A stretch of 10,525 nucleotides of DNA from Actinomycetota bacterium (GTDB lineage: Bacteria; Actinomycetota; Thermoleophilia; Gaiellales; Gaiellaceae), in contig JACDBY010000361.1 of the NCBI GenBank assembly GCA_013694685.1, forward strand, positions 1 to 10,525, written 5' to 3'. The notes under the pieces were generated by a model. The model saw only the letters and a program-made list of their open reading frames with translations. It made no database searches and had not been told where the DNA came from. How positions within the stretch are numbered: position 1 is the first letter of the stretch; every line of letters begins with the position of its first letter. The translations under genes were made by a program, and so were the position numbers. Below, one piece after another: positions 1 to 5,323 of the stretch.

Positions 1-917
1 AGCAACGCCTCGCCGTCGTCGAACGCCGGCGAGAGGCGAACACCGGTGACGGCGGGATCGAGGAGCTCCTCGAGAAGCTCGCGCCGCTCGAGCAGCGGGC
101 GCTCGTGGACTGGCTCGTCGTCGAGCCGGAGCAGGTCGAACACCATCAGGACGAGGTGCCCGGTTCCGGACTGGAGCGTCTCGAACCGGGCCGCCCCCTG
201 GTCGTCGAGAGCGCAGACCTCCGCGTCGAGGACGGCCGACGGCGAGCGCACGGCCTTGACCGCCGCCCGGGCGGCGTCGCGGAACCGTTCGGTCAGGTCG
301 GTGCCGTTCCGGCTCGTCAGCCGGGCCTCGCCACCCTCCACCGAGACGATCGCCCGGTAGCCGTCCCACTTCGGCTCGAAGAGCCACCCGGTGCCCTTGG
401 GAAGCACCTCGACCGAGGTCGCGAGCTGCGGCTCGAGCCTGGCCGCCACGGGTGCCTCCGAGACCTCCTTGCGGAGGAGGAGCCAGTTGCGCTCGTCCCC
501 ATCCAAGCGGGCCGGCACGAGAGTCCACACTCCCTGCACCCGGTGCCCGTGGAGCCGGAACGTGAGGCCGCCGTCGCGTTTCTCCTCGAGGAGCTCGTAC
601 GTACCGCGGTCCCAGATCTCGACGGTGCCCGCCCCGTACTGGCCGGCCGGGATCACACCCTCGAAGGTCGCGTAGTCGAGCGGATGATCCTCGACGTGCA
701 CGGCCAGGTGACGTTCCCCCGCGCGGAGCGGGAGCCCCTTCGGCACCGCCCAGCTCGCCAGCGCACCCTCCCGCTCGAGGCGGAGGTCGTAGTGCAGCCG
801 TCTCGCGTCGTGGCGCTGGACGACGAAGGACGGCGCACCTCCTGCGCCCGCTCCATCGAAGGGCTCGGGCGTCCGCAACCGGTTGCGCTTGCGCTCGTAG
901 TCCGAAAGCCGTGCCAT
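1..917 (-). CDS. ligD: LigD-type protein, 3'-phosphoesterase plus ATP-dependent DNA ligase domains (partial, C-terminus outside window)
   Basis: Open frame from ATG at 917 to the window edge, 305 codons with no stop, so the C-terminus is missing. Residues about 30-150 match the LigD 3'-phosphoesterase domain: FVVQRHDARRLHYDLRLE carries the expected His36, His42 and Asp44, followed by EDHPLDYATFEG (His78) and GQYGAGTVEIWD. Residues about 160-305 start an ATP-dependent ligase: motif I EPKWDGYRAI puts the lysine that takes up AMP at Lys183, then SRNG (motif Ia) and LDAEV (motif III, Glu233; the usual LDGE glycine is alanine). LigD repairs double-strand breaks by non-homologous end joining together with Ku; the phosphoesterase trims 3' ends. 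The order PE-LIG is seen. Whether a primase-polymerase domain follows, as in Pseudomonas-type PE-LIG-POL, cannot be told. No Ku gene is in view. A TAGGAT hexamer 6 bases before the ATG suggests its own leaderless transcript. Confidence 0.93.
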   Translation of the reverse strand, partial: MARLSDYERKRNRLRTPEPFDGAGAGGAPSFVVQRHDARRLHYDLRLEREGALASWAVPKGLPLRAGERHLAVHVEDHPLDYATFEGVIPAGQYGAGTVEIWDRGTYELLEEKRDGGLTFRLHGHRVQGVWTLVPARLDGDERNWLLLRKEVSEAPVAARLEPQLATSVEVLPKGTGWLFEPKWDGYRAIVSVEGGEARLTSRNGTDLTERFRDAARAAVKAVRSPSAVLDAEVCALDDQGAARFETLQSGTGHLVLMVFDLLRLDDEPVHERPLLERRELLEELLDPAVTGVRLSPAFDDGEAL

Positions 918-1055
918 CGATCGATCCTATGCGGCGGCAGCGGTGTTCACAGAATCGTCACGAACGCCGCGATTTGCCTGGTCAGCGGGATCTCGCGGCC
1001 GGGGATAAGCCTGTGGAAAGTGTGGATGGACGCTCGTGCCTCGTCTCGACGCGCG
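918..1055. other. intergenic region between accA and ligD
   Basis: The region is 138 bases long with no convincing gene. On the minus strand, 998-1028 contains CCATCCACA, CTTTCCACA and a CTTATCCCC stretch, which resemble degraded DnaA boxes (consensus TTATCCACA) but each differs at two or more positions. The ligD-proximal end holds the candidate -10 element at 924-929. I see no hairpin with a T-tract after accA, so readthrough from accA into ligD remains possible. Confidence 0.5.
924..929 (-). promoter_or_regulatory. candidate -10 element for leaderless ligD transcript
   Basis: Read on the minus strand, TAGGAT fits the actinobacterial -10 pattern TANNNT and ends 6 bases before the ligD ATG. 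A transcript starting at the normal distance would begin at or next to the ATG. No Shine-Dalgarno sequence precedes the start, which agrees. The -35 region (around 945-952) has no good TTGACA match. This is inference from pattern and spacing only. Confidence 0.45.
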
Positions 1056-1994
1056 CTAGACGTGGGCGAGGACGCCCATCGAGCGGAACTTCGCGCGCCG
1101 GCTGCGGCGGAGCTCGTCCGGGGCGAGCGAGGCGAGATCGTCGAGATGGGCGATGAGCGACTCGCGCAGGAGCGCGGCGGCCGCGTCCGGATCCGCGTGC
1201 GCGCCGCCCGCGGGCTCGGGGACGATGCCGTCGATCACGCGGAGCTCGAGGCAGTGCGCTGCATCGGGCTTGAACGCCGACGCAGCCTTCTTCGCCTTCG
1301 CCGCGTCACGCCAGAGGATCGCAGCGCAGCCCTCGGGTGAGATCACGGTGTAGATCGCGTTCTCCTGCATCAGCACCCGGTCGGCGACCGCGATCGCGAC
1401 GGCGCCACCCGAGCCGCCCTCGCCGATCACGACGGCGACGGTCGGCACGCCGAGTCGGAGCATGCACGCCTGGGAGCGGGCGATCGCGCCGCCCTGGCCG
1501 TGCTGCTCCGCCGCGATCCCGGGGTGGGCGCCTGGCGTGTCCACGAGCGTGACGATCGGGAAGCCGTGGCGATCGGCGAGCTGCATCGTACGGATCGCCT
1601 TGCGGTAGCCCTCCGGGTTGGCCATCCCGAAGTTGCGGATCGCCCGCTCCTTGAGATCGCGGCCCTTCTGATGGCCGATCACGGCGACGGTCCGACCGTC
1701 GAGCGACCCGAGCCCCGCGACGATCGCCCTGTCGTCCATCCGGCCGCGGTCGCCGTGCAGCTCGAACCAGTCGTCGAGGAGGCGCTCGACGTAGTCGAGC
1801 GTGTACGGGCGCTTCTCGTGGCGCGCGAGCTCGACGCGACGCCAGATCTCCTCGTCCGAGGTGTCGTCGCGGAGCCGCTCGAGCTGCCGCTCGAGCCGCT
1901 GGAGCTCGGTCGAGAGCCGCGTCCCGCGCAGGAGCTTCACGCCCGAGAGCTGGGCGAGGCGATCGCGGAGGCCGAGCTCCGCGTCGTTGCTCAC
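1056..1994 (-). CDS. accA: acetyl-CoA carboxylase carboxyltransferase subunit alpha
   Basis: 312 residues, the usual length for AccA. Together with AccD it forms the carboxyltransferase that moves the carboxyl group from biotin on BCCP to acetyl-CoA, giving malonyl-CoA for fatty acid synthesis in the cytoplasm. Diagnostic stretches are GHQKGRDLKERAIRNFGM (107-124), DTPGAHPG (152-159), GEGGSGGAVAIAVADRVLM (191-209), ISPEGCAAILW (218-228) and the C-terminal EPAGGAH (260-266). The N-terminal helical part (about 30-60) is also typical. In the acyl-CoA pocket the family usually reads DTPGAYPG followed by EERGQSEAIA; here it is His157 and EQHGQGGAIA (163-172), a modest deviation. The start GTG overlaps the accD stop in the four bases GTGA (1991-1994), so the two subunits are probably translationally coupled and made in equal amounts. 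Most actinobacteria instead use fused acyl-CoA carboxylase beta subunits. Confidence 0.96.
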   Translation of the reverse strand: MSNDAELGLRDRLAQLSGVKLLRGTRLSTELQRLERQLERLRDDTSDEEIWRRVELARHEKRPYTLDYVERLLDDWFELHGDRGRMDDRAIVAGLGSLDGRTVAVIGHQKGRDLKERAIRNFGMANPEGYRKAIRTMQLADRHGFPIVTLVDTPGAHPGIAAEQHGQGGAIARSQACMLRLGVPTVAVVIGEGGSGGAVAIAVADRVLMQENAIYTVISPEGCAAILWRDAAKAKKAASAFKPDAAHCLELRVIDGIVPEPAGGAHADPDAAAALLRESLIAHLDDLASLAPDELRRSRRAKFRSMGVLAHV

Positions 1995-2851
1995 CGCGCG
2001 CCTCCGAAGAGCCGGAGAAGGCGCGCGAGCGTCGACCGAAGCTCGCTGCGCACGACCACCGCGTCCACGTGCCCGAAGCGGTAGTTCGACTCGGCCAGGC
2101 CGAAGTCGTCGGGCAGCTTCTCTCGCGTGGTCTGCGCAACGACGCGCGGGCCGGCAAAGGAGGTGAGCGCGCCGGGCTCCGCGAGGATCACGTCGCCGAG
2201 GCTCGCAAAGCTCGCCGTGACCCCGCCCGTCGTCGGGTGGGCGAGCACGGACAGGAGCGTGCCCCCCGCATCCTGCAGGTCACCCACCGCGGCGACGGTC
2301 TTCGGCAACTGCATCAGCGCCAGGATCCCCTCCTGCATGCGGGCGCCGCCGGAGGCCGCGACGGAGACGACGACGCCACCTTCGTCCGCCGAGCGCTCGC
2401 AGGCGCGCGCAAATCGCTCACCGACGACGCTCCCCATCGAGCCGCCCATGAACGAGAAGTCCATCGCCGCGATCCGGCAGGCATGGCCGTCGATCGCCGC
2501 GCGGCCGGTGAGGATCGCGTCACCGAGGTCCGTGCGGAGCTCAGCCTCCGCCAGGCGCTCGACGTACGGCTTCAGGTCGAAGAACTCGAGCGGGTCGGCC
2601 GAGCGGAGCTCCGCGTCCTCCTCGTCGAACGTGCCCGGGTCGGCGAGCTGGGCGATGCGCTCGGGCGCGCGGACGGGGAAATGATGACCGCACTGGGGAC
2701 AGACGCGCAGCGTGTCTGCGAGCTCCTCGTCCCGGTAGTGGGAGCCGCAGGTCGGACACGTGTTGGGGTGGTCACCGCGGCCGTCGCTCCGGGCCGGGTC
2801 GGCCCGCTTGTGCTCGATCGAGACATCGATGTGCCCAGGCGGCGTGGACAT
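1991..2851 (-). CDS. accD: acetyl-CoA carboxylase carboxyltransferase subunit beta
   Basis: 286 residues from the ATG at 2851. AccD is the zinc-binding partner of AccA in the acetyl-CoA carboxylase carboxyltransferase. The N-terminal zinc ribbon has all four cysteines (CPTC at 32-35, CPQC at 51-54), followed by the crotonase-like fold with FMGGSMGSVVGERF (134-147), ASGGARMQEG (166-175) and HPTTGGVTASFASLGDV (205-221). The C-terminal FAGPRVVAQTTREKLPDDF (232-250) is characteristic. An in-frame ATG nine bases further out (2860) is possible; I prefer 2851 because a TAAGAT hexamer overlaps the outer ATG and lies 7 bases before the inner one, as at the other unit heads here. No Shine-Dalgarno is present at either. 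The gene lies 36 bases after the ureohydrolase stop, so it may also be read from the upstream unit. Confidence 0.96.
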   Translation of the reverse strand: MSTPPGHIDVSIEHKRADPARSDGRGDHPNTCPTCGSHYRDEELADTLRVCPQCGHHFPVRAPERIAQLADPGTFDEEDAELRSADPLEFFDLKPYVERLAEAELRTDLGDAILTGRAAIDGHACRIAAMDFSFMGGSMGSVVGERFARACERSADEGGVVVSVAASGGARMQEGILALMQLPKTVAAVGDLQDAGGTLLSVLAHPTTGGVTASFASLGDVILAEPGALTSFAGPRVVAQTTREKLPDDFGLAESNYRFGHVDAVVVRSELRSTLARLLRLFGGAR

Positions 2852-2858
2852 CCAGAGC

Positions 2859-2864
2859 ATCTTA
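2859..2864 (-). promoter_or_regulatory. candidate -10 element for accD-accA
   Basis: Minus-strand TAAGAT (TANNNT type) ends 7 bases before the ATG at 2851. A perfect 14-base palindrome (2871-2884) sits just upstream, between the expected -35 and -10 positions, where a repressor could act. No clear -35 hexamer is visible. Confidence 0.4.
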
Positions 2865-2870
2865 GGGTGC

Positions 2871-2884
2871 GCCTCGCGCGAGGC
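2871..2884. repeat. perfect 14-base palindrome upstream of accD
   Basis: GCCTCGCGCGAGGC reads the same on both strands. It lies in the short gap between the ureohydrolase stop (2888) and accD, 6 bases upstream of the candidate -10. It has no following T-tract, so a terminator is unlikely. A dimeric regulator site controlling malonyl-CoA supply is one possibility. GC-rich palindromes also arise by chance at this base composition. Confidence 0.4.
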
Positions 2885-2887
2885 CGG

Positions 2888-3652
2888 CTAGAGACCCGCG
2901 GCGACGGCGAAGCGGGTGAGCGTCGCGGGCTCGACGCCGGACGCGAGACCGGTCAGGCCGAGCCCGGCGACGGGGCCGAGACGGCTTGCTCGACGAACGA
3001 GCTCCTCGACCTCGTCGAGGCCCGGCCCACCCGGGACGGGCATGAAGCTCGGCACGAGCCCGGGCTGGAGGACGTCCAGGTCGAGCGCGAGATAGACCGC
3101 GTCGACGTCCCGGAGCGCGCGCTCGAGATCGTCGTCGATCCCGTGCTCTTCGACGTACGCACGCTCCGACGGATCAAGGTCGCGAGCGCCGACGAGGGCG
3201 ACGTCCCCCGGCACGACATCACCCGCGTCGAGGGCTTCCCGGAGCGGCATGCCCCACGCGTTGCCGGACGGCGAGCTCTCCGGCGTGTTCAGGTCGCCGT
3301 GGGCGTCGAGCCACACGACACCGAGCCTTCCGTGACGGCGGGCGAGCCCGCGGATCGCTCCGGTATGGGCACAGCAGCATCCACCGAGCACGAGGGGGCG
3401 GCGCGGGAGCCCACGGGCGAGCTCTTCGGTCTGCTCGCCGAGCGAGTCACGCTCGACGACGAGCGCCGTGGGATAGGACAACGGGGTGTGCGCCGCCTCG
3501 GCCATGACCTCGCCGCCCTCGCCCCACGCCCGCGGCACGCGAACGAGGCCCGCGCCGAAGTCGGCGCCGCAGCTGTGACACTCGTATCTCTCGTCGAAGG
3601 CGACCGCGGTGAGCGTCCGGCAGTGCGGGCAGCGCGCGCGGAGCACGCTCAC
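2888..3652 (-). CDS. arginase/agmatinase-family ureohydrolase with N-terminal zinc ribbon
   Basis: 254 residues from a GTG at 3652. The open frame extends to 3988, but that extension lies inside the upstream GNAT gene and is arginine-rich shadow sequence. Residues 8-28 form a zinc ribbon (CPHC, then CHSC; Cys8, 11, 25, 28), unusual for this family. The rest is a ureohydrolase: GGCCCAHTGAI (90-100) replaces the classic GGDHS but keeps the histidine (His96), WLDAHGDLNTPESSPSGN (114-131) supplies the Asp116, His118 and Asp120 manganese ligands, and ALDLDVLQPGLVPSF (189-203) gives Asp191 and Asp193. The C-terminal GVEPATLTRFAV replaces the usual EVNP segment. It probably hydrolyses a guanidino or formimino compound, releasing urea or a related product; the substrate is unknown, and arginase itself is only one candidate. 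The start overlaps the upstream GNAT stop by GTGA, so the two are likely made together. Confidence 0.88.
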   Translation of the reverse strand: MSVLRARCPHCRTLTAVAFDERYECHSCGADFGAGLVRVPRAWGEGGEVMAEAAHTPLSYPTALVVERDSLGEQTEELARGLPRRPLVLGGCCCAHTGAIRGLARRHGRLGVVWLDAHGDLNTPESSPSGNAWGMPLREALDAGDVVPGDVALVGARDLDPSERAYVEEHGIDDDLERALRDVDAVYLALDLDVLQPGLVPSFMPVPGGPGLDEVEELVRRASRLGPVAGLGLTGLASGVEPATLTRFAVAAGL

Positions 3653-4575
3653 AGGGGGCGTTCCCAGGTGTCCTGCTTGCGGACGACCTGCATTCCTACA
3701 CGCTCGTAGAGCCTGACCGCGCCGGAGACGTTCTCGGCGTCGACCCCCAGACCGGCGCGCGCCAGCCCGCGGCGCTGGAACTCGGCGCACGCATGTTGCA
3801 GGAGCGCCGTCCCGAGACCGCGGCCGCGGAACGCCGGCAGGACGCCGAGCGTCGAGACCCATCCCGAGTCGGGGTCGCCGGACTCGGACGGCCGGCAGAG
3901 CGCGAGACCCGCATGCTGGCCGTCGATCGTTGCGACGAACCAGAGGCTCGGGTCGGGCTTCCCGAGCGCGCGCAGCCAGTGCAGCCACTCGGCGTACGGG
4001 GTCGACATGAACCCCCAGTGGTCGGCGAAGGTCCGCTCGTTGAGGTCATGGAGCAGCTCTTCGTCCTCCCCTTCGACTGCGCTCCTGACAGCCGTGCCAA
4101 CCGGGAACGAAGGATCGAAGGATCGGTCTCCGAGCTCCATCGACATCTTGTAGGACGAGCGGATCGGCGCATATCCGAGCCGCTCGAGCGTCCGCGCTCC
4201 GTCGGCGTCCGCCGCCTCGACGGTGGCGCGCACGACCGCCTCGGGGGCGGCCTTCGCCCTCGCCCGTCGCGTGAGCTCCAGAACGAGCTGCTCGAACTGC
4301 TCGCCACGGACGTCGAGCCAGAACACCGTTCCCTCGTTCGCCTGGTCGCCGACGTCGCCGTACCCGACGATCGCGCCGTCCCGCTCCACGAGAACCACGT
4401 CCTCGACGAGATCGAACGGTGGCGGCTGCGTCCACCAGCCGTGGATCGCGTCGACATCACAGTCGCGGGAGCCCGTCAACCGGAGCGACTCCGCGTTGAG
4501 CAGCTCGACCACCGGCTCGAGGTCGTCGAGCGTCGGCGCGCGAAGCTCTGTGTGGGTCGAGGCGGGCGATCCCAT
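3649..4575 (-). CDS. tandem GNAT-domain acetyltransferase, mycothiol synthase (MshD)-like
   Basis: 308 residues with two GNAT domains, the size and layout of mycothiol synthase. The N-terminal domain (about 1-145) lacks the acetyl-CoA loop motif and looks degenerate, as in MshD. The C-terminal domain (about 160-308) has LGVLPAFRGRGLGTALLQ with the RGRGLG pyrophosphate loop at 250-255 and VDAENVSGAVRLYERVGM (278-295), a typical GNAT ending. MshD acetylates the cysteinyl amine of desacetylmycothiol using acetyl-CoA; this protein may do that or act on another amine, and similarity within this superfamily does not fix the substrate. ATG at 4575 is chosen because a TAGCGT hexamer lies 7 bases upstream. 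A GTG at 4584 preceded by GAGGGG at 5 bases is a real alternative and would add three residues. The stop overlaps the ureohydrolase start, and the gene is divergent from the second GNAT gene. Confidence 0.87.
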   Translation of the reverse strand: MGSPASTHTELRAPTLDDLEPVVELLNAESLRLTGSRDCDVDAIHGWWTQPPPFDLVEDVVLVERDGAIVGYGDVGDQANEGTVFWLDVRGEQFEQLVLELTRRARAKAAPEAVVRATVEAADADGARTLERLGYAPIRSSYKMSMELGDRSFDPSFPVGTAVRSAVEGEDEELLHDLNERTFADHWGFMSTPYAEWLHWLRALGKPDPSLWFVATIDGQHAGLALCRPSESGDPDSGWVSTLGVLPAFRGRGLGTALLQHACAEFQRRGLARAGLGVDAENVSGAVRLYERVGMQVVRKQDTWERPL

Positions 4576-4582
4576 CGTGTGC

Positions 4583-4588
4583 ACGCTA
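4583..4588 (-). promoter_or_regulatory. candidate -10 element for the tandem GNAT gene
   Basis: Minus-strand TAGCGT ends 7 bases before the ATG at 4575, matching the spacing seen at other unit heads here. It competes with a ribosome-binding reading: GAGGGG just upstream is well placed for the GTG at 4584, so only one of the two interpretations is likely right. Confidence 0.35.
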
Positions 4589-4609
4589 TCCCCTCGCCCC
4601 TCACCGCAC

Positions 4610-4629
4610 GGGTAGGGCCATCCGTACCC
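4610..4629. repeat. imperfect inverted repeat in the divergent GNAT intergenic region
   Basis: GGGTA (4610-4614) pairs with TACCC (4625-4629), with inner GG/CC pairs (4616-4617 and 4622-4623). It lies in the 62 bases between two divergent acetyltransferase genes and overlaps the candidate -10 of the plus-strand gene. It could be an operator shared by both genes, but the arms are short. Confidence 0.3.
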
Positions 4630-4630
4630 T
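4625..4630 (+). promoter_or_regulatory. candidate -10 element for the Pat-like acetyltransferase
   Basis: TACCCT fits TANNNT and ends 7 bases before the GTG start at 4638. There is no purine-rich Shine-Dalgarno sequence before this GTG, which agrees with a leaderless message. No convincing -35 hexamer lies upstream. Confidence 0.4.
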
Positions 4631-4637
4631 GACCCTC

Positions 4638-5117
4638 GTGGAGGCGATCCGCGATCTCTCTCCTGGCGACTGGCCCGAGGTGGCGCGCATCTACGAGGAG
4701 GGTCTCGCCACCGGCGTCGCCTCGTTCGAGACGCACGTCCCCTCCTGGGAGGAATGGGACGCACGGCACCTGCCCGCGCCGCGGCTTGTCGCGGAGTCGC
4801 CGGGCGCGGTCGCCGGATGGCTCGCGGTCACCCCGACGTCGTCGCGTGCGTGCTACCGGGGGGTTGTCGAGCACTCTGTCTATGTCGATGCGAGCGCTCG
4901 CGGCAGGGGCATCGGACGCGCGCTCCTCGACCGGCTCGTCGCGACGGCGCCGTCGCACGGGATCTGGACGATCCAGACCGCGATCCTCGGGACGAACGCG
5001 CCCAGTCTCGCGCTCCACACGGCGGCAGGGTTTCGTACCGTGGGCGTCCGCGAGCGCATCGCGGAGCGCGACGGGCGCTGGCAGGACGCCGTCCTGCTCG
5101 AGCTGCGCCTGCCCTAA
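4638..5117 (+). CDS. GNAT N-acetyltransferase, phosphinothricin / methionine sulfoximine acetyltransferase type
   Basis: 159 residues, one GNAT domain, full length for the Pat/Bar/YncA family. Family marks in order are IYEEGLATGVASFE (18-31), WDARHL (40-45), AGWLAVTPTSSR (59-70), YRGVVEHSVYVDASARGRGIG (73-93) with the acetyl-CoA loop RGRGIG at 88-93, IWTIQTAILGTNAPSLALH (109-127), GFRTVGVRERI (131-141) and GRWQDAVLLE (146-155). Members acetylate the amino group of phosphinothricin, methionine sulfoximine or related amino acid analogues with acetyl-CoA; many environmental homologues have an unknown natural substrate. It is the only plus-strand gene here, divergent from the tandem GNAT gene and convergent with fabF. 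The GTG start at 4638 is the first codon giving the full N-terminal strand and has a TANNNT hexamer 7 bases upstream. Confidence 0.92.
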   Translation: MEAIRDLSPGDWPEVARIYEEGLATGVASFETHVPSWEEWDARHLPAPRLVAESPGAVAGWLAVTPTSSRACYRGVVEHSVYVDASARGRGIGRALLDRLVATAPSHGIWTIQTAILGTNAPSLALHTAAGFRTVGVRERIAERDGRWQDAVLLELRLP

Positions 5118-5119
5118 CC

Positions 5120-5140
5120 GAAAACGCCGGTGTCTGACAC
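5120..5140. repeat. palindromic repeat, copy 1 (REP-like)
   Basis: GAAAACGCC followed by the palindrome GTGTCTGACAC, starting 3 bases after the acetyltransferase stop. On the minus strand the palindrome is followed by CGGCGTTTTC, so it could end transcription coming from fabF. It matches copy 2 in inverted orientation, except for three extra bases between GAAAAC and the palindrome. Confidence 0.6.
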
Positions 5141-5208
5141 AGGGGTGACGTCTTCGTGCCGGACGCCGCACAACGCCCCGCAACCGGGCGCCCCCGAGAC
5201 GCACACGC

Positions 5209-5217
5209 TGTGGACAA
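5209..5217 (-). promoter_or_regulatory. DnaA-box-like 9-mer
   Basis: Minus-strand TTGTCCACA is an exact match to the actinobacterial DnaA box. A second site with one mismatch, TCGTCCACA, lies on the plus strand at 5279-5287. Two sites are too few for a chromosomal origin, and no dnaA or dnaN is nearby. It may titrate DnaA, regulate, or be chance. Confidence 0.35.
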
Positions 5218-5223
5218 CCGGGC

Positions 5224-5246
5224 AACGGTGTCAGACACCGTTTTCT
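5224..5246 (+). terminator. palindromic repeat, copy 2, intrinsic-terminator-like hairpin
   Basis: AACGGTGT and ACACCGTT form an 8-base stem around a CAG loop, followed on the plus strand by TTCT; the four-T run at 5241-5244 begins inside the stem. It lies 107 bases past the acetyltransferase stop and could end that transcript. Its reverse complement repeats copy 1 (GAAAAC, then GGTGTCTGACAC), so the pair forms an inverted doublet with T-rich ends facing outward. The T-tract is short, so termination strength is uncertain. Confidence 0.5.
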
Positions 5247-5323
5247 GTCAAGGGCATTTGCGCCGGGTTCGTGTCGGTTCGTCCACAGCCCCCCGGTCGA
5301 GCGGTTCGCGCTCTCCTTCGGGT

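Noticed and set aside
998..1028. Cluster of DnaA-box-like sequences suggesting a replication origin
   Set aside because: Each site has two or more mismatches, there is no AT-rich unwinding region, and no dnaA, dnaN, gyrB or rpmH lies nearby.
105..1340. Long plus-strand open frame (411 codons) over ligD and accA
   Set aside because: It is antisense to two clearly recognised genes, crosses their boundary, is rich in Arg, Glu and Ala, and shows no family motif. Long antisense frames are expected at this GC content.
2069..3709. Plus-strand open frame of 546 codons, one of the longest in the window
   Set aside because: It is antisense to accD, the ureohydrolase and the end of the GNAT gene. The minus-strand frames carry intact active sites; this one has low-complexity Arg/Ala/Gly composition and no domain.
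3653..3988. N-terminal extension of the ureohydrolase frame
   Set aside because: It lies entirely within the tandem GNAT coding region and reads as arginine-rich shadow. The GTGA overlap start gives a sensible protein beginning just before the zinc ribbon.
4576..4764. N-terminal extension of the tandem GNAT frame up to 4764
   Set aside because: It would overlap the divergent Pat-like gene and is Arg/Pro-rich. The GNAT fold begins right after the ATG at 4575.
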